Assembly (NCBI GenBank): GCA_005774545.1
Contig: VAUL01000007.1
Span: forward strand, 1 to 64,000
Source of the DNA: Deltaproteobacteria bacterium
Lineage (GTDB): Bacteria > Desulfobacterota > Desulfuromonadia > Desulfuromonadales > BM103
Length of the DNA: 64,000 nt
Direction: 5' to 3'
How positions within the stretch are numbered: position 1 is the stretch's first letter; every line of letters starts with the position of its first letter. A model generated the notes under the pieces. That model searched no databases. It had not been told where the DNA came from and saw only the letters and a program-made list of their open reading frames with translations. A program made the position numbers and the translations under genes. This document shows, piece after piece, positions 20,759 through 30,752 of this stretch.

Positions 20759-21155
20759 GTGGCCGGAGAGACCGGTAAGCCGGGTTCTGTCCCCCGCTCC
20801 GGTTGCCCTCGGCGGGGTGGCGATCATTCCTCTAGGACCGCCGTTGCCGGCGGTCTCAAGCAACCAACCCGGGAGTCTCGGACGGGCCGCCCTCGAACAC
20901 TCCCCTATTCGGTCTTGCTCCGGATGGGGTTTACCGAGCTGCCGACGTCACCGCCGGCACTGGTGAGCTCTTACCTCACCCTTTCACCCTTACCCGTCTG
21001 CGCCGAAGCACTGACGGGCGGTCTGCTCTCTGTGGCACTTTCCCTGGGGTTGCCCCCGGTCCCCGTTAAGGACCATCCTGCCCTGTGGAGCCCGGACTTT
21101 CCTCCCCCCGCCGCCAGCGGCGACGGGCAGCGATCGCCTGGTTCTCTCCGACCAC
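20759..21155 (-). ncRNA. rnpB: RNase P RNA, bacterial class A
   Basis: On the minus strand the RNA begins near 21155 with GGTCGGAGAGA, pairs at its 3' end with TCTCTCCGGCC (P1 helix), and contains the universally conserved AGGAAAGTCCGGGCTCC near the 5' side and GACAGAACCCGGCTTACCGG near the 3' side. Length is about 397 nt. It is the catalytic RNA that processes tRNA 5' ends. The 5' end lies only about 18 bases beyond the stop of the zinc-ribbon gene; no convincing promoter is visible there, so it may be cut from a longer transcript. End positions are good to a few bases. Confidence 0.95.
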
Positions 21156-21172
21156 GCCGATGTCGTTCGCAG

Positions 21173-21883
21173 CTACGCCTGCGGCTCGAGATAGAGCAGC
21201 CGGCTGCAGTGCGGACAGCTCTGTACCTCCTTGGCCACGTACAGCCGGTTGAACAGCTGCGGCGGCAGATGCATGTGACAGCCGAGGCAGGCGCCGTCGC
21301 GCGCCTCGACCACCGCCAGCCCGTTGCGGCGTTCGAGCAGCATGTCGTAGCGCTTGCGCAACGCCGCCGGCAGCCGTTCGGTCAGGTCGGTGCGCTGGCG
21401 GCCGTGATCGGCCAGGCCGGCGTCGAGCCCGGCAGCCGTCGCCGCCAGTTCGTCGCGGCGGGTCAGCGTCTGCTCGCTCAGGGTCGCCAGTTCGGCATCC
21501 TTTTCGCTCTTGTCCGCCGTCAGCCCCTCGAGTTCACGGTCCTTGGCCGCGACCAGATCTCCCAGCTCCTTGATCTGCTTCTTGGCCGCATCGACTTCCT
21601 TGAGGACGGCCAGGTACTCGCGCTGGGTTTTGATCTGCGGCAGGCGCCCCTCGGCGCGCGCAGCCAGGCCGCGCTCATGCTCCAGCTTGCCGAGCAGTTC
21701 GCGGCGCACCTCCTGACAGGCCTCGATGGCAGTGGCCAGGCTGTCGACCATGGCCTGCACGCGATCGACATCGCCCTGCAGCCTGCCCTGTTCCTCATCC
21801 AGCTGTTGACGCTGCAACAGCAGTTCGCGCCGCTCGCGATCCAACGCCTGCAGCGCCTTCAATACCTGCAACTGTTCCGGCAC
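21173..21883 (-). CDS. Coiled-coil protein with C-terminal C4 zinc ribbon
   Basis: Residues about 1-180 are nearly all heptad-like coiled coil (many Leu, Glu, Arg, Gln). The C-terminus carries the zinc ribbon CLGCHMHLPPQLFNRL and CPHCSRLLY. This matches a widespread family annotated as zinc-ribbon or nucleic-acid-binding proteins of unknown role. I prefer GTG 21883: GGGAGG is 7 bases from this GTG but only 1 base from the ATG at 21889, too close to use. It sits between the Nif3-like gene and rnpB, an arrangement I believe is common in related genomes. Confidence 0.82.
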   Translation of the reverse strand: MPEQLQVLKALQALDRERRELLLQRQQLDEEQGRLQGDVDRVQAMVDSLATAIEACQEVRRELLGKLEHERGLAARAEGRLPQIKTQREYLAVLKEVDAAKKQIKELGDLVAAKDRELEGLTADKSEKDAELATLSEQTLTRRDELAATAAGLDAGLADHGRQRTDLTERLPAALRKRYDMLLERRNGLAVVEARDGACLGCHMHLPPQLFNRLYVAKEVQSCPHCSRLLYLEPQA

Positions 21884-21949
21884 GGTCATGCCTCCCTGGT
21901 TGGTTTCGATCAGGCCAGCTGTCAGCAACAGCCGGCAGTTGATAACGGT

Positions 21950-23077
21950 TCAGTACACGACGAAGGGGTCCCGGTCCCCTTCGAAAACGACAACGTCCAG
22001 ACGCCACCCCCGCTCCGCAGCCCCGGCGCGGAAGCGCTCGGCCAGCTCTTCGACCGCCAGCCGTTCGGTGGCGAAGTGCCCGGCATCAAGCAGGGCGATG
22101 CCGAGATCCTCGGCCAGCCGCGCCTCGTGGTACTTGACGTCGCCGGTGACCAGCACCTCGGCTCCCCGGCGCCTGGCCTCATGGATCAGACCGGCCCCGC
22201 TGCCGCCGCAGACGGCGACCTTGGCGACAGTCCGTTCCGGAACACCGACCAGGCGCAGGCTGCTGCACCCCAGGGCGGCCTTGACCCGCGCGGCGAAGGC
22301 CGCCAGCGCGACCGGCTCGGCCAGCCGCCCGATCCGGCCGAGGCCGACGCCGGGCAGTTCGTTGGCCAACGGCACCAGATCGTAGGCCACCTCCTCGTAT
22401 GGGTGAGCCTTGAGCATCTTTTCCAGAACCCGGGGCAAACGCCGCTGCGGAACGATCGTTTCGAGGCGCACCTCTTCGACCTGCTCGCGGCGCCCCGCCT
22501 CGCCGATGAACGGCGCGGTACCAGGGCCGGGACGGAACGTGCCGGTCCCGGCGACCCGGAACGAGCACTGGTCGTAGGCGCCGATCTGGCCGGCGCCGCC
22601 GGCAAACAGGGCATCGGCCACGCTTTCGGCATGCGCGGTCGGGACGAACACCGCCAGCTTGACCAGGTGCCCGACCGCCGGCTGCAGCGGCACCGCCTCG
22701 AGCAGGTCGAGGCGCGCAGCCAGCCAGCGGTTCAAGCCGTCGGCCGCCACATCGAGATTGGTATGCGCCGCGGCGATGGCCACCCCGTCACGCACCGCCG
22801 TCCAGATCACGCCGCCCACCGGGTCGTCGGGCGTCAGCCGACGCAGCGGCTTGAACAGCAGGGGGTGATGGGTCACCAGCAGCCGGGCCCCGGCGGCGGA
22901 AGCCGCCGCCACCGCCGCCGCGCTCGGATCGAGGGCGATCATCAGCTTCTCGACGGCAGCCGTCGCCTCGCCGACCTGCAGGCCGACGTTGTCCCACTCT
23001 TCGGCCTGATCGGGAGGGTACCAGCCGTGCAGCAGGCCGAGCAGATCCTGCACCCGCGCAGTCCGCACCGCCATCAT
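21950..23077 (-). CDS. Nif3-like dinuclear metal centre protein (long YqfO-type form)
   Basis: This 375-residue protein has the Nif3 motifs EEWDNVGLQVG near the start, VTHHPLLFKPL and AAHTNLDVA, and near the C-terminus VTGDVKYHEA and DAGHFATE. A central insertion of about 110 residues (LAVFVPTAHAESV to LKAHPYEEVAYDL) is the PII-like domain seen in YqfO-type members. These proteins form hexameric toroids with a two-metal site; the substrate is unresolved, although GTP cyclohydrolase-type annotations are common in databases. The start could also be the second methionine, at 23074. Confidence 0.92.
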   Translation of the reverse strand: MMAVRTARVQDLLGLLHGWYPPDQAEEWDNVGLQVGEATAAVEKLMIALDPSAAAVAAASAAGARLLVTHHPLLFKPLRRLTPDDPVGGVIWTAVRDGVAIAAAHTNLDVAADGLNRWLAARLDLLEAVPLQPAVGHLVKLAVFVPTAHAESVADALFAGGAGQIGAYDQCSFRVAGTGTFRPGPGTAPFIGEAGRREQVEEVRLETIVPQRRLPRVLEKMLKAHPYEEVAYDLVPLANELPGVGLGRIGRLAEPVALAAFAARVKAALGCSSLRLVGVPERTVAKVAVCGGSGAGLIHEARRRGAEVLVTGDVKYHEARLAEDLGIALLDAGHFATERLAVEELAERFRAGAAERGWRLDVVVFEGDRDPFVVY

Positions 23078-23092
23078 CGACCCCTAGAAAGA

Positions 23093-23129
23093 CCAAGAGT
23101 GCAACTCGAGGGTCGGGTTGCACTCTTGG
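23093..23129 (-). terminator. Terminator after tRNA-Met
   Basis: A 13-bp inverted repeat (CCAAGAGTGCAAC / GTTGCACTCTTGG) with an 11-base loop is followed on the minus strand by TCTTTCT. It lies between the tRNA 3' end and the Nif3-like start and probably ends the tRNA transcript. Confidence 0.65.
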
Positions 23130-23191
23130 CGGACGGTTGGGATCGCAAAAATCGCTGTCGGCATGTATCGCACGTTTGACCTGGCAAAGAG

Positions 23192-23267
23192 TGGTGGGCC
23201 CACCAGGGATCGAACCTGGGACCTACCGGTTATGAGCCGGCGGCTCTGCCAGCTGAGCTATGGGCCC
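23192..23267 (-). tRNA. tRNA-Met (anticodon CAU)
   Basis: This 76-base cloverleaf on the minus strand starts GGGCCCATAGCTCAG and has the anticodon arm CCGGCTCATAACCGG, T arm AGGTTCGATCCCT and acceptor TGGGCCC with an encoded CCA. G1-C72 pairs, so it is not an initiator. The sequence resembles elongator tRNA-Met; a lysidine-modified tRNA-Ile2 is less likely. Confidence 0.93.
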
Positions 23268-23285
23268 GAAACTAAGTGGATGGCC

Positions 23286-23314
23286 AGTTTATGCCCCGGG
23301 GGAAAGGCTGTCAA
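23286..23314 (-). promoter_or_regulatory. Sigma-70 promoter for tRNA-Met
   Basis: On the minus strand, TTGACA (23314-23309) and TAAACT (23291-23286) are separated by 17 bases. The start would be near 23279, about 12 bases before the tRNA. It lies between rpoD and the tRNA. Confidence 0.72.
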
Positions 23315-23337
23315 TCTCCTTTCCCCTCCGGCACAAG

Positions 23338-25089
<1,752 letters not shown>

Positions 25090-25150
25090 TGATCAAACCC
25101 CTCTTGATCTCGCCCCGTCGAGGCGGGCATGCCTCTCCGGAAATCTGTCT

Positions 25151-25178
25151 ATTATACGCACAACTCAGGATTTTTCAA
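25151..25178 (-). promoter_or_regulatory. Near-consensus promoter for rpoD at the dnaG 3' end
   Basis: On the minus strand, TTGAAA (25178-25173) and a perfect TATAAT (25156-25151) are separated by 16 bases. The -35 overlaps the dnaG stop codon. The start near 25144 gives a leader of about 55 bases. Confidence 0.75.
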
Positions 25179-26956
25179 AGATTTTTTTTGATCTCGGCCA
25201 ATTCAAGCAGGTAGCTGCCCACGGCGGCGAAATCGCCGGCCTGCTCGGCAGCGGCGATCAGTTTCTGCAGCTCCTTTAGACGCTGGCGCTGGTCACCACT
25301 GGCCACCGTCCGCCGGCAGTCGGCAAAGATCTTTTCCGGCTGTTCCGCCCAGGCGGCCTGCCCTTCAGCCAGCAGCAAGCCGCTGAGAACCCCCTGTGCA
25401 GCCGGGCTGAGCGTTGCCGCGATCAGCTCCCGGGGGAGGCGGCCGGCATCGTCCTCCAGGGCCAGCAGATGTTCGGCCACCTCGCGCTGCACCAGGCTGG
25501 CGAACAGCCCCGCGGCCCCTTCTTCCCGCACCCGGCGCCGGTAGCGGTCGTCCTCCAGCAGCATCAGCCGCAGCAGGAACTCCTGGGCCCGCTCGGCCGG
25601 GCCGGCGGACGGGCGCTGCGGCGCCGATACCGGCGCCGGGGACGCAACCGCCGGGCGCGGCGGCCCGCCGCCGCGCCCCTTCCCCTGCAGCAACGCTTCG
25701 TCCAGCCCGGTGCGGGCCGCCAGCCGCTTGAGATAGAGATTGCGCTCCAGGTCGCTGGGGAGCCGGCGGATGCGCGCCAGCACCTCTTCACCGGCCCGCG
25801 CCACCCCTTCGATGCTGTTGCCGTGCAGCGCCAGCTGCTCATCGAGGAACAGCTCCAGGGCTGGCTTGGCCTCGGCCAGCCGGGTACGGAACGCCGCGGC
25901 CCCCTGCTTGGCCAGGAACGAATCGGGATCCTCGCCGGCCGCCAGGCTCACCCCGCTGACCGCCATCCCCTCGGGGAGCAGGGCATCCATCGCCCGGAAC
26001 GTCGCCTGGCGTCCAGCCTTGTCGGCATCGAACACCAGCACCGTCTGCTCGGCGTAGCGCTTGAGCAGCCGGGCATGATCCGCAGTCAGCGCCGTGCCGC
26101 AGGCCGCCACGACATTGCCGATGCCGGCGCGGTGCAAAGCCAGCAGGTCGAAGTACCCCTCGACCACCAATACCGCACGGGCCTGGCGGATGGCGTCGCG
26201 CCCCTGGTAGAGGCCGTACAGCGTGCGCCCCTTTTGGTAGACCGGGGTTTCCGGCGAGTTGAGGTACTTCGGCGTACCGTCGTCGAGCACCCGTCCGCCG
26301 AAGGCCACCACCCGCCCCTCGGGGTCGAGAATCGGAAAGAGCAGGCGGTTGTGGAACAGGTCGCGGTCGCCGCGCCCCCCACTCCCCTCGCGCACCAGCC
26401 CGGCCGTGCGCAGCTCCTCGCGGGAGAACCCCTGGCCGGCAAGGTGCGTGACCAGCGCCTCCCACTGGTCGGGCGCGAAGCCGAGCCGGAAGGTGCGCAC
26501 CAGTTCGCCTTCGAAGCCGCGCTGGCGCAGGTAGCGGCGCCCGGCAGCACCGGCGGCATCCTCGAGGAGCAGCCGGTGGTAGAACGTGCAGGCCGCCTCG
26601 TTGATCCGCAGCAGCTTCTCGCGCTGGTCGCGGCGCTGGCGGTCGGCCGGGGTGACCGGCGTCTCCTCGACGGCGATCCCGGCCTTCTCGCCGAGCCGCT
26701 TGACCGCCTCCGGGAAGGTCAACCCCTCCATGCGCATGATGAAGGTGAAGACGTTGCCGCCGGTACCGCAGCCGAAGCAGTGGAAGATCTGGCGCGGCGC
26801 GTTGACGTTGAAGGACGGCGACTTCTCCTGGTGGAACGGGCACAGTCCGAGGTAGTTGCCCCCCGAACGCTTGAGCGGCAGGTAGCCCGAGATCACCTCG
26901 ACGATGTCGCTGCGTTCGCGGATCTCGCGGACGGTCTCTTCGTTGATACGGCTCAT
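25175..26956 (-). CDS. dnaG: DNA primase
   Basis: This 593-residue primase makes RNA primers for replication. The N-terminal zinc-binding domain shows CPFHQEKSPSF and FHCFGCGTGGN (CHC2 pattern). The TOPRIM catalytic core includes VVEGYFDLLALHRAG and VLVFDADKAGRQATFRA. The C-terminal DnaB-interaction region (from about residue 440) is weakly conserved, as usual. Its ATG overlaps the mutS2 stop (ATGA), and rpoD follows, giving the classic primase-sigma macromolecular-synthesis arrangement. Confidence 0.97.
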   Translation of the reverse strand: MSRINEETVREIRERSDIVEVISGYLPLKRSGGNYLGLCPFHQEKSPSFNVNAPRQIFHCFGCGTGGNVFTFIMRMEGLTFPEAVKRLGEKAGIAVEETPVTPADRQRRDQREKLLRINEAACTFYHRLLLEDAAGAAGRRYLRQRGFEGELVRTFRLGFAPDQWEALVTHLAGQGFSREELRTAGLVREGSGGRGDRDLFHNRLLFPILDPEGRVVAFGGRVLDDGTPKYLNSPETPVYQKGRTLYGLYQGRDAIRQARAVLVVEGYFDLLALHRAGIGNVVAACGTALTADHARLLKRYAEQTVLVFDADKAGRQATFRAMDALLPEGMAVSGVSLAAGEDPDSFLAKQGAAAFRTRLAEAKPALELFLDEQLALHGNSIEGVARAGEEVLARIRRLPSDLERNLYLKRLAARTGLDEALLQGKGRGGGPPRPAVASPAPVSAPQRPSAGPAERAQEFLLRLMLLEDDRYRRRVREEGAAGLFASLVQREVAEHLLALEDDAGRLPRELIAATLSPAAQGVLSGLLLAEGQAAWAEQPEKIFADCRRTVASGDQRQRLKELQKLIAAAEQAGDFAAVGSYLLELAEIKKNL

Positions 26957-29334
26957 CGCCCGGCCAGCTCCACCACCGTCACGTTGTCTCCCCCCTCACC
27001 CACGTCGGCCGGGCCAAACCCGGCCACATCACTGCGGCCGGCCAGGAATTCGCGGATCGCCCGACGCAGGACCCCCTCGCCGGCGCCGTGGACGATCTCC
27101 AGGCGCATCTCGCCATGCAACAGTCCGTCGTCGAGAAAGGCCGCCGTCAGGTCGAGAGCCTTGTCGACCCGCTTGCCGACCAGCACCAGACGCGGCCGGA
27201 AGGCGCGCCGCGTCACCCGGTCGCGCACCTTCGCGCCCTTGGCGGGCGGCGGCGCCAGGCGCGGCGGCTGGTACTGGCGCAGGGCCGCCAGCGGCTGGCG
27301 CAGGCGCTTGCCGCCGAGTTCGAGCTCGACGGTCGCACCGTCGCTGCCGACCACCCGGGCATCGACACCGAGCGCGGTGACGAACAGCAGCTCGTTGACG
27401 GCGACCCGGCTCGGCACCACCCCCGGAGGGACGGCCTGCGGCCGCGGCAGCCGGCCGCGCAGCGCGCGCAGTTCGCCGGTCAAGCGGGCCTGCTCGCGGG
27501 CCGGCGGGAGCGGCCCCTGGCGGGCGTCGCGGAACAGGGTCCGCAACTGCTCCTCGGCCTCGCTCAGCAAACGGCTGCCGCGCTGGCGCACGTCCTCGAG
27601 GATCGTACGCTGGCGGGCCTCCAGATCTTCGCGCAGCCGCCGCTGCTGCTCCTGTTCGCGCTCGGCCTGGCGGCGCAGGGCGCCGGCGGCCTGCAACTCC
27701 TCGTCGAGAGAGGCCCGCAGGGCCTGCAGCCGCTCCAGCACGCTCAGCCCCTCGCGCTCCCCGTGACCGAGATAGTGGTCGGCCCGGGCCAGCAGTTCGG
27801 CCGGCAGGCCGAGGCGCCGGGCAATGGTGAAGGCATGGCTGGCACCGGGGATGCCGTAGTGCAGACGAAAGATCGGCCGCAGCGTTTCCGCGTCGAACTC
27901 CACCGCCGCGTTGACCACCCCGTCCTCGAGATGGGCATAGCCCTTGATCAGGTTGAGGTGGGTGGTGGCGATCACCCGGGCGCCGCTCCGGCGCAGCTGG
28001 TCGAGAACCGCCAGCGCCAGCGCGCCGCCCTCGGCCGGGTCGGTGCCGGTGCCGAGTTCGTCGAGCAGCGCCAGAGTCTGCGGCCCGGCCGCCGCCAGAA
28101 TGTCGCGCACCCGGCCGAGATGCCCGGAGAAGGTCGACAGGCTGCGCTCCAGGCTCTGCTCGTCACCGATGTCGGCCAAAACCGGCGTAAACGGGAAAAG
28201 CCGGCTCCCCGGGGCGCAGGGGATCGGCAGGCCGGCGCGCGCCATCAGCACCAGCAGCCCGGCGGTCTTCAGGGCGGCGGTCTTGCCGCCGGTGTTCGGC
28301 CCGCTGACCACCAGAACCCGGTCGTCCGGGCCGAGGCGCAGGTCGATCGGCACCGCCGCGGCGCCGAGCTTCATGACCAGCAGCGGATGTCGGGCGGCCG
28401 CCAGTTCCAGCAGCGGTGCTTCGGTCAGCAGCGGGATCGCGGCATCGCTCTCCACGGCAAAGCGGGCAATCGCCAGGCGCAGATCGAGATGGGCCAGGAT
28501 CGCCTGGTTGCCGGCCAGCTCCGCGGCGGCGACGCGAACCATGGCGGTCAGCTGCAGGAGGATCCGCTCCTCCTCGCGCTGCCCCTCACGCAGCAGGGTC
28601 TGCAGGCGGTTGTTGCCGTCGAGCGTCGCCGCCGGCTCCACGAACAGCGTCTGGCCGCTGGCCGAGACGTCGTGGACGAAACCGCGCAGGCGGCCGGCAT
28701 GGTCGGTGCGCACCGGCACCACGTAGCGGCCGTTGCGGTCGGTGATCAGCTCATCCTGAAAGATCCCCGCATAGCGCTCGTCCAGCAGCAGCGCGTCGAG
28801 CTGGCGCTTGATGCGGGCGCGCACCTCCCGGGCCTCGCGCCGGAGGCGGCCGAGCTCGGAGGAGGCGCCGTCGAGGAGCTCGCCGCGGGGACCGATGCTG
28901 CGGCGGATGGCGTCAACCAGCTGCGGCAGAGGCACCAGGGAGGCGGCGTGCGCGCCGAGCAGCGGCCAGGCCGAACCGGCCAACGCGGCCCGGCAGGCGG
29001 CGGCCGCTTCGGCGGCGCCCCGGATCGGGGCGAAGGCCTCGACGGGGAGGCGCCGGCCTTCTATGGCTGCAGCATCGAGCAGCGGCAGCAGGTCGTCGCC
29101 GTCGCCGACCGGCAGCGGGCCCTTCTCCCCCAGCAGGCGGATCGCTTCGACCGCCTCGTTCAGCGCCGTCGTGATGGCGGCGCGGTCGTTCAGCGGCTCG
29201 AGGCCGAGGGCCAGCCCCCGGCCGGCCGCGGTGCGGGTGAGCCCGGCAAGGTGGCCGGCGATCCGGGGGAACTCCAGCAAGTCGAGGCTGTCGCCGTGAC
29301 TGGCCACGGGCGCCGCAGGGCCGGGGTGGCTCAT
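26953..29334 (-). CDS. mutS2: MutS2 family DNA mismatch/recombination or ribosome-rescue ATPase
   Basis: This 793-residue protein starts at ATG 29334, overlapping the cvpA stop; the longer reading runs through cvpA. It has a MutS2 clamp and core, then the ABC-type ATPase with Walker A VSGPNTGGKTAALK, the signature region ERSLSTFSGHLGRV and Walker B LALLDELGTGTDP. A long coiled coil (residues about 510-640) and a C-terminal Smr domain (IVHGAGEGVLRRAI) follow. In the Smr domain the usual LDLRG motif reads LVLVG and HGKG reads HGAG, so its nuclease activity may be lost. Family members suppress recombination or split collided ribosomes. Confidence 0.94.
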   Translation of the reverse strand: MSHPGPAAPVASHGDSLDLLEFPRIAGHLAGLTRTAAGRGLALGLEPLNDRAAITTALNEAVEAIRLLGEKGPLPVGDGDDLLPLLDAAAIEGRRLPVEAFAPIRGAAEAAAACRAALAGSAWPLLGAHAASLVPLPQLVDAIRRSIGPRGELLDGASSELGRLRREAREVRARIKRQLDALLLDERYAGIFQDELITDRNGRYVVPVRTDHAGRLRGFVHDVSASGQTLFVEPAATLDGNNRLQTLLREGQREEERILLQLTAMVRVAAAELAGNQAILAHLDLRLAIARFAVESDAAIPLLTEAPLLELAAARHPLLVMKLGAAAVPIDLRLGPDDRVLVVSGPNTGGKTAALKTAGLLVLMARAGLPIPCAPGSRLFPFTPVLADIGDEQSLERSLSTFSGHLGRVRDILAAAGPQTLALLDELGTGTDPAEGGALALAVLDQLRRSGARVIATTHLNLIKGYAHLEDGVVNAAVEFDAETLRPIFRLHYGIPGASHAFTIARRLGLPAELLARADHYLGHGEREGLSVLERLQALRASLDEELQAAGALRRQAEREQEQQRRLREDLEARQRTILEDVRQRGSRLLSEAEEQLRTLFRDARQGPLPPAREQARLTGELRALRGRLPRPQAVPPGVVPSRVAVNELLFVTALGVDARVVGSDGATVELELGGKRLRQPLAALRQYQPPRLAPPPAKGAKVRDRVTRRAFRPRLVLVGKRVDKALDLTAAFLDDGLLHGEMRLEIVHGAGEGVLRRAIREFLAGRSDVAGFGPADVGEGGDNVTVVELAGR

Positions 29335-29804
29335 GGCAGCAGGCGTGTCCCCCCCGCCATGATCTGCCCGCCGAGGGCGACAAAGGGCGGCGCCAGCCGC
29401 GCCTGCTGCAACGGCTCCCGCAGCCAGGCGGTCGCGGCCAGCCCGGCAAGGAGCAGGGCCAGCAGCAGCACCCCCTGCACGAGCCCGAACAGCCCGCCGA
29501 GCACCCGGTTGAACCCACCAAGGAAAACCAGCCTGAGCACACCGGAGAGTACGACGCCGAGGAGCACGCAGACGGTCAGCGTCACCGTGAACAGCAGGAC
29601 CGCGCAGATAGTCCCGAGCAGGTCCGGAGACAATTTGACCCACGCACCGAGGGCATGGGCCAGAGGGTCATGGTAGCGCAGGGCGAGAAAGGCCCCCCCC
29701 CCGACTCCCGCCAGGGCGCACAACTCGTGAACCAGGCCGAGCCACACCCCTTTGGCCAGGAGCGCGGCCATCACCATGACGATGACGACGTCGATCCAGT
29801 TCAT
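29331..29804 (-). CDS. cvpA: CvpA family membrane protein
   Basis: This 157-residue protein has about four hydrophobic segments (residues 3-24, 27-45, 62-88, 100-125). The N-terminus MNWIDVVIVMVMAALLAKGV and the GGFNRVLGGLFGLVQGVLL motif between helices 3 and 4 are characteristic of CvpA/colicin V production proteins. Family members affect membrane homeostasis, but the mechanism is unclear. It overlaps mutS2 (ATGA), and its order next to mutS2 is shared with other bacteria. Confidence 0.88.
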   Translation of the reverse strand: MNWIDVVIVMVMAALLAKGVWLGLVHELCALAGVGGGAFLALRYHDPLAHALGAWVKLSPDLLGTICAVLLFTVTLTVCVLLGVVLSGVLRLVFLGGFNRVLGGLFGLVQGVLLLALLLAGLAATAWLREPLQQARLAPPFVALGGQIMAGGTRLLP

Positions 29805-29826
29805 GGCGTGCCGGCCGACAGTCGTC

Positions 29827-30270
29827 TCATCCGGCCAGGCGCGCCTTGACCAGCTCGCTGACTAGGCGGCCGTCGGCCCGGCCGGTGGTCTTGGGCGTCA
29901 CCAGCTTCATCACCGCCCCCATGTCGCGCGGGCCGGTCGCACCGGTCTCCTGCACGGCCGTCTCGATGATCGCCTTGATCTCGGCTTCGTCCATCTGGCT
30001 GGGGAGGTATTCCTGGAGGATCGCCAGCTCCTGCTCCTCCTTGGCCGCCAGTTCCGGGCGGGTGTCGCGATAGGCGTCGGCCGCCTCGCGGCGCTGCTTG
30101 ACCAGGGTGGAGAGCACCTTGATCACCGCCGCGTCATCCAGCGGACCACGGGCTTCGATTTCGGCATTCTTGATCGCCGTGCGGGCCATGCGGATGGTGT
30201 TCAGGCGCAAGCCGTCCTGGGCCTTCATGGCGGTTTTCATCGCGTCGGTGAGGCGTTCCTGGATGGTCAT
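29827..30270 (-). CDS. GatB/YqeY domain protein
   Basis: This 147-residue protein begins MTIQERLTDAMKTAMKAQD and contains LNTIRMARTAIKNAEIE, EEQELAILQEYLPSQMDEAE and the C-terminal GRADGRLVSELVKARL, the full YqeY pattern. The domain resembles the tRNA-binding tail of the GatB amidotransferase subunit. It is probably cytoplasmic and linked to tRNA or translation, with no proven activity. It lies 22 bases upstream of cvpA and 20 bases downstream of hisE on the same strand. Confidence 0.92.
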   Translation of the reverse strand: MTIQERLTDAMKTAMKAQDGLRLNTIRMARTAIKNAEIEARGPLDDAAVIKVLSTLVKQRREAADAYRDTRPELAAKEEQELAILQEYLPSQMDEAEIKAIIETAVQETGATGPRDMGAVMKLVTPKTTGRADGRLVSELVKARLAG

Positions 30271-30290
30271 GGTCGGTTCCCCTGTAAAGG

Positions 30291-30623
30291 TTATTTGCTG
30301 CGCGAGGCCTTTTCCTGCAGCCCCGATGTCCCGAAGCGCCGGCGCAGTTCGGCATAGACCCGCTCCGGCGGCAGTTCGTAGTGGCCGAGCAGCACCAGCA
30401 GGTGGAAGATCAGGTCGGCGGCCTCGCAGACCACCTGCTCCGGATCCCCCCCCTTGCCGGCGACGGCCACCTCGGTCGCCTCCTCGCCGATCTTGCCGAG
30501 AACCTTGTCGAGCCCCTTGGCGTAGAGCGAGGCGACGTAGGACTGCTCGGTCGGATGGTTTTTGCGGTGGAGGATGATTTGATAGACGGCGTCGAGAATG
30601 TCCTCTTTCGTTTGCATAGCCAT
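30291..30623 (-). CDS. hisE: Phosphoribosyl-ATP diphosphatase
   Basis: This 110-residue all-alpha MazG-like pyrophosphatase hydrolyses phosphoribosyl-ATP to phosphoribosyl-AMP in histidine synthesis. Motifs KIGEEATEVAVAGKGG and VVCEAADLIFHLLVLL carry the metal-binding acidic residues. It is separate from hisI, which is not in this window. It is the last his gene of the run, separated from hisF by a 129-base gap that holds dispersed repeat copy B. Confidence 0.95.
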   Translation of the reverse strand: MAMQTKEDILDAVYQIILHRKNHPTEQSYVASLYAKGLDKVLGKIGEEATEVAVAGKGGDPEQVVCEAADLIFHLLVLLGHYELPPERVYAELRRRFGTSGLQEKASRSK

Positions 30624-30637
30624 GTCCTTATCAGACC

Positions 30638-30750
30638 GGTCAAAAATGCCCGGGTGCCAGGCGCCCGCAGGTCGAGGCGCGCGGCGTACCCCTTGGGCCG
30701 CCGCAGCAAAGAAAACAAGGGCAACACCGCAGCTGGGCGTTTTTCATCGG
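30638..30750. repeat. Dispersed repeat with terminal inverted ends, copy B
   Basis: This is the relative of the element at 4659-4772. It opens GGTCAAAAATGCCCGGGTGC, has the same core GTCGAGGCGCGCGGCG and GCCGCAGCAA, and ends GGGCGTTTTTCATCGG. The outer 12 bases are inverted copies of each other with two mismatches. It fills the gap between hisF and hisE, two genes that would otherwise be nearly contiguous, which suggests an insertion into the operon. Confidence 0.75.
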
Positions 30751-30752
30751 TC

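Noticed and set aside
20180-23179. A 999-codon plus-strand ORF
   Set aside because: It runs antisense to rnpB, the zinc-ribbon gene and the Nif3-like gene. An ORF across RNase P RNA shows it is a GC artefact.
27088-29676. An 862-codon plus-strand ORF opposite mutS2
   Set aside because: It is the antisense of mutS2 and cvpA with biased composition and no domain.
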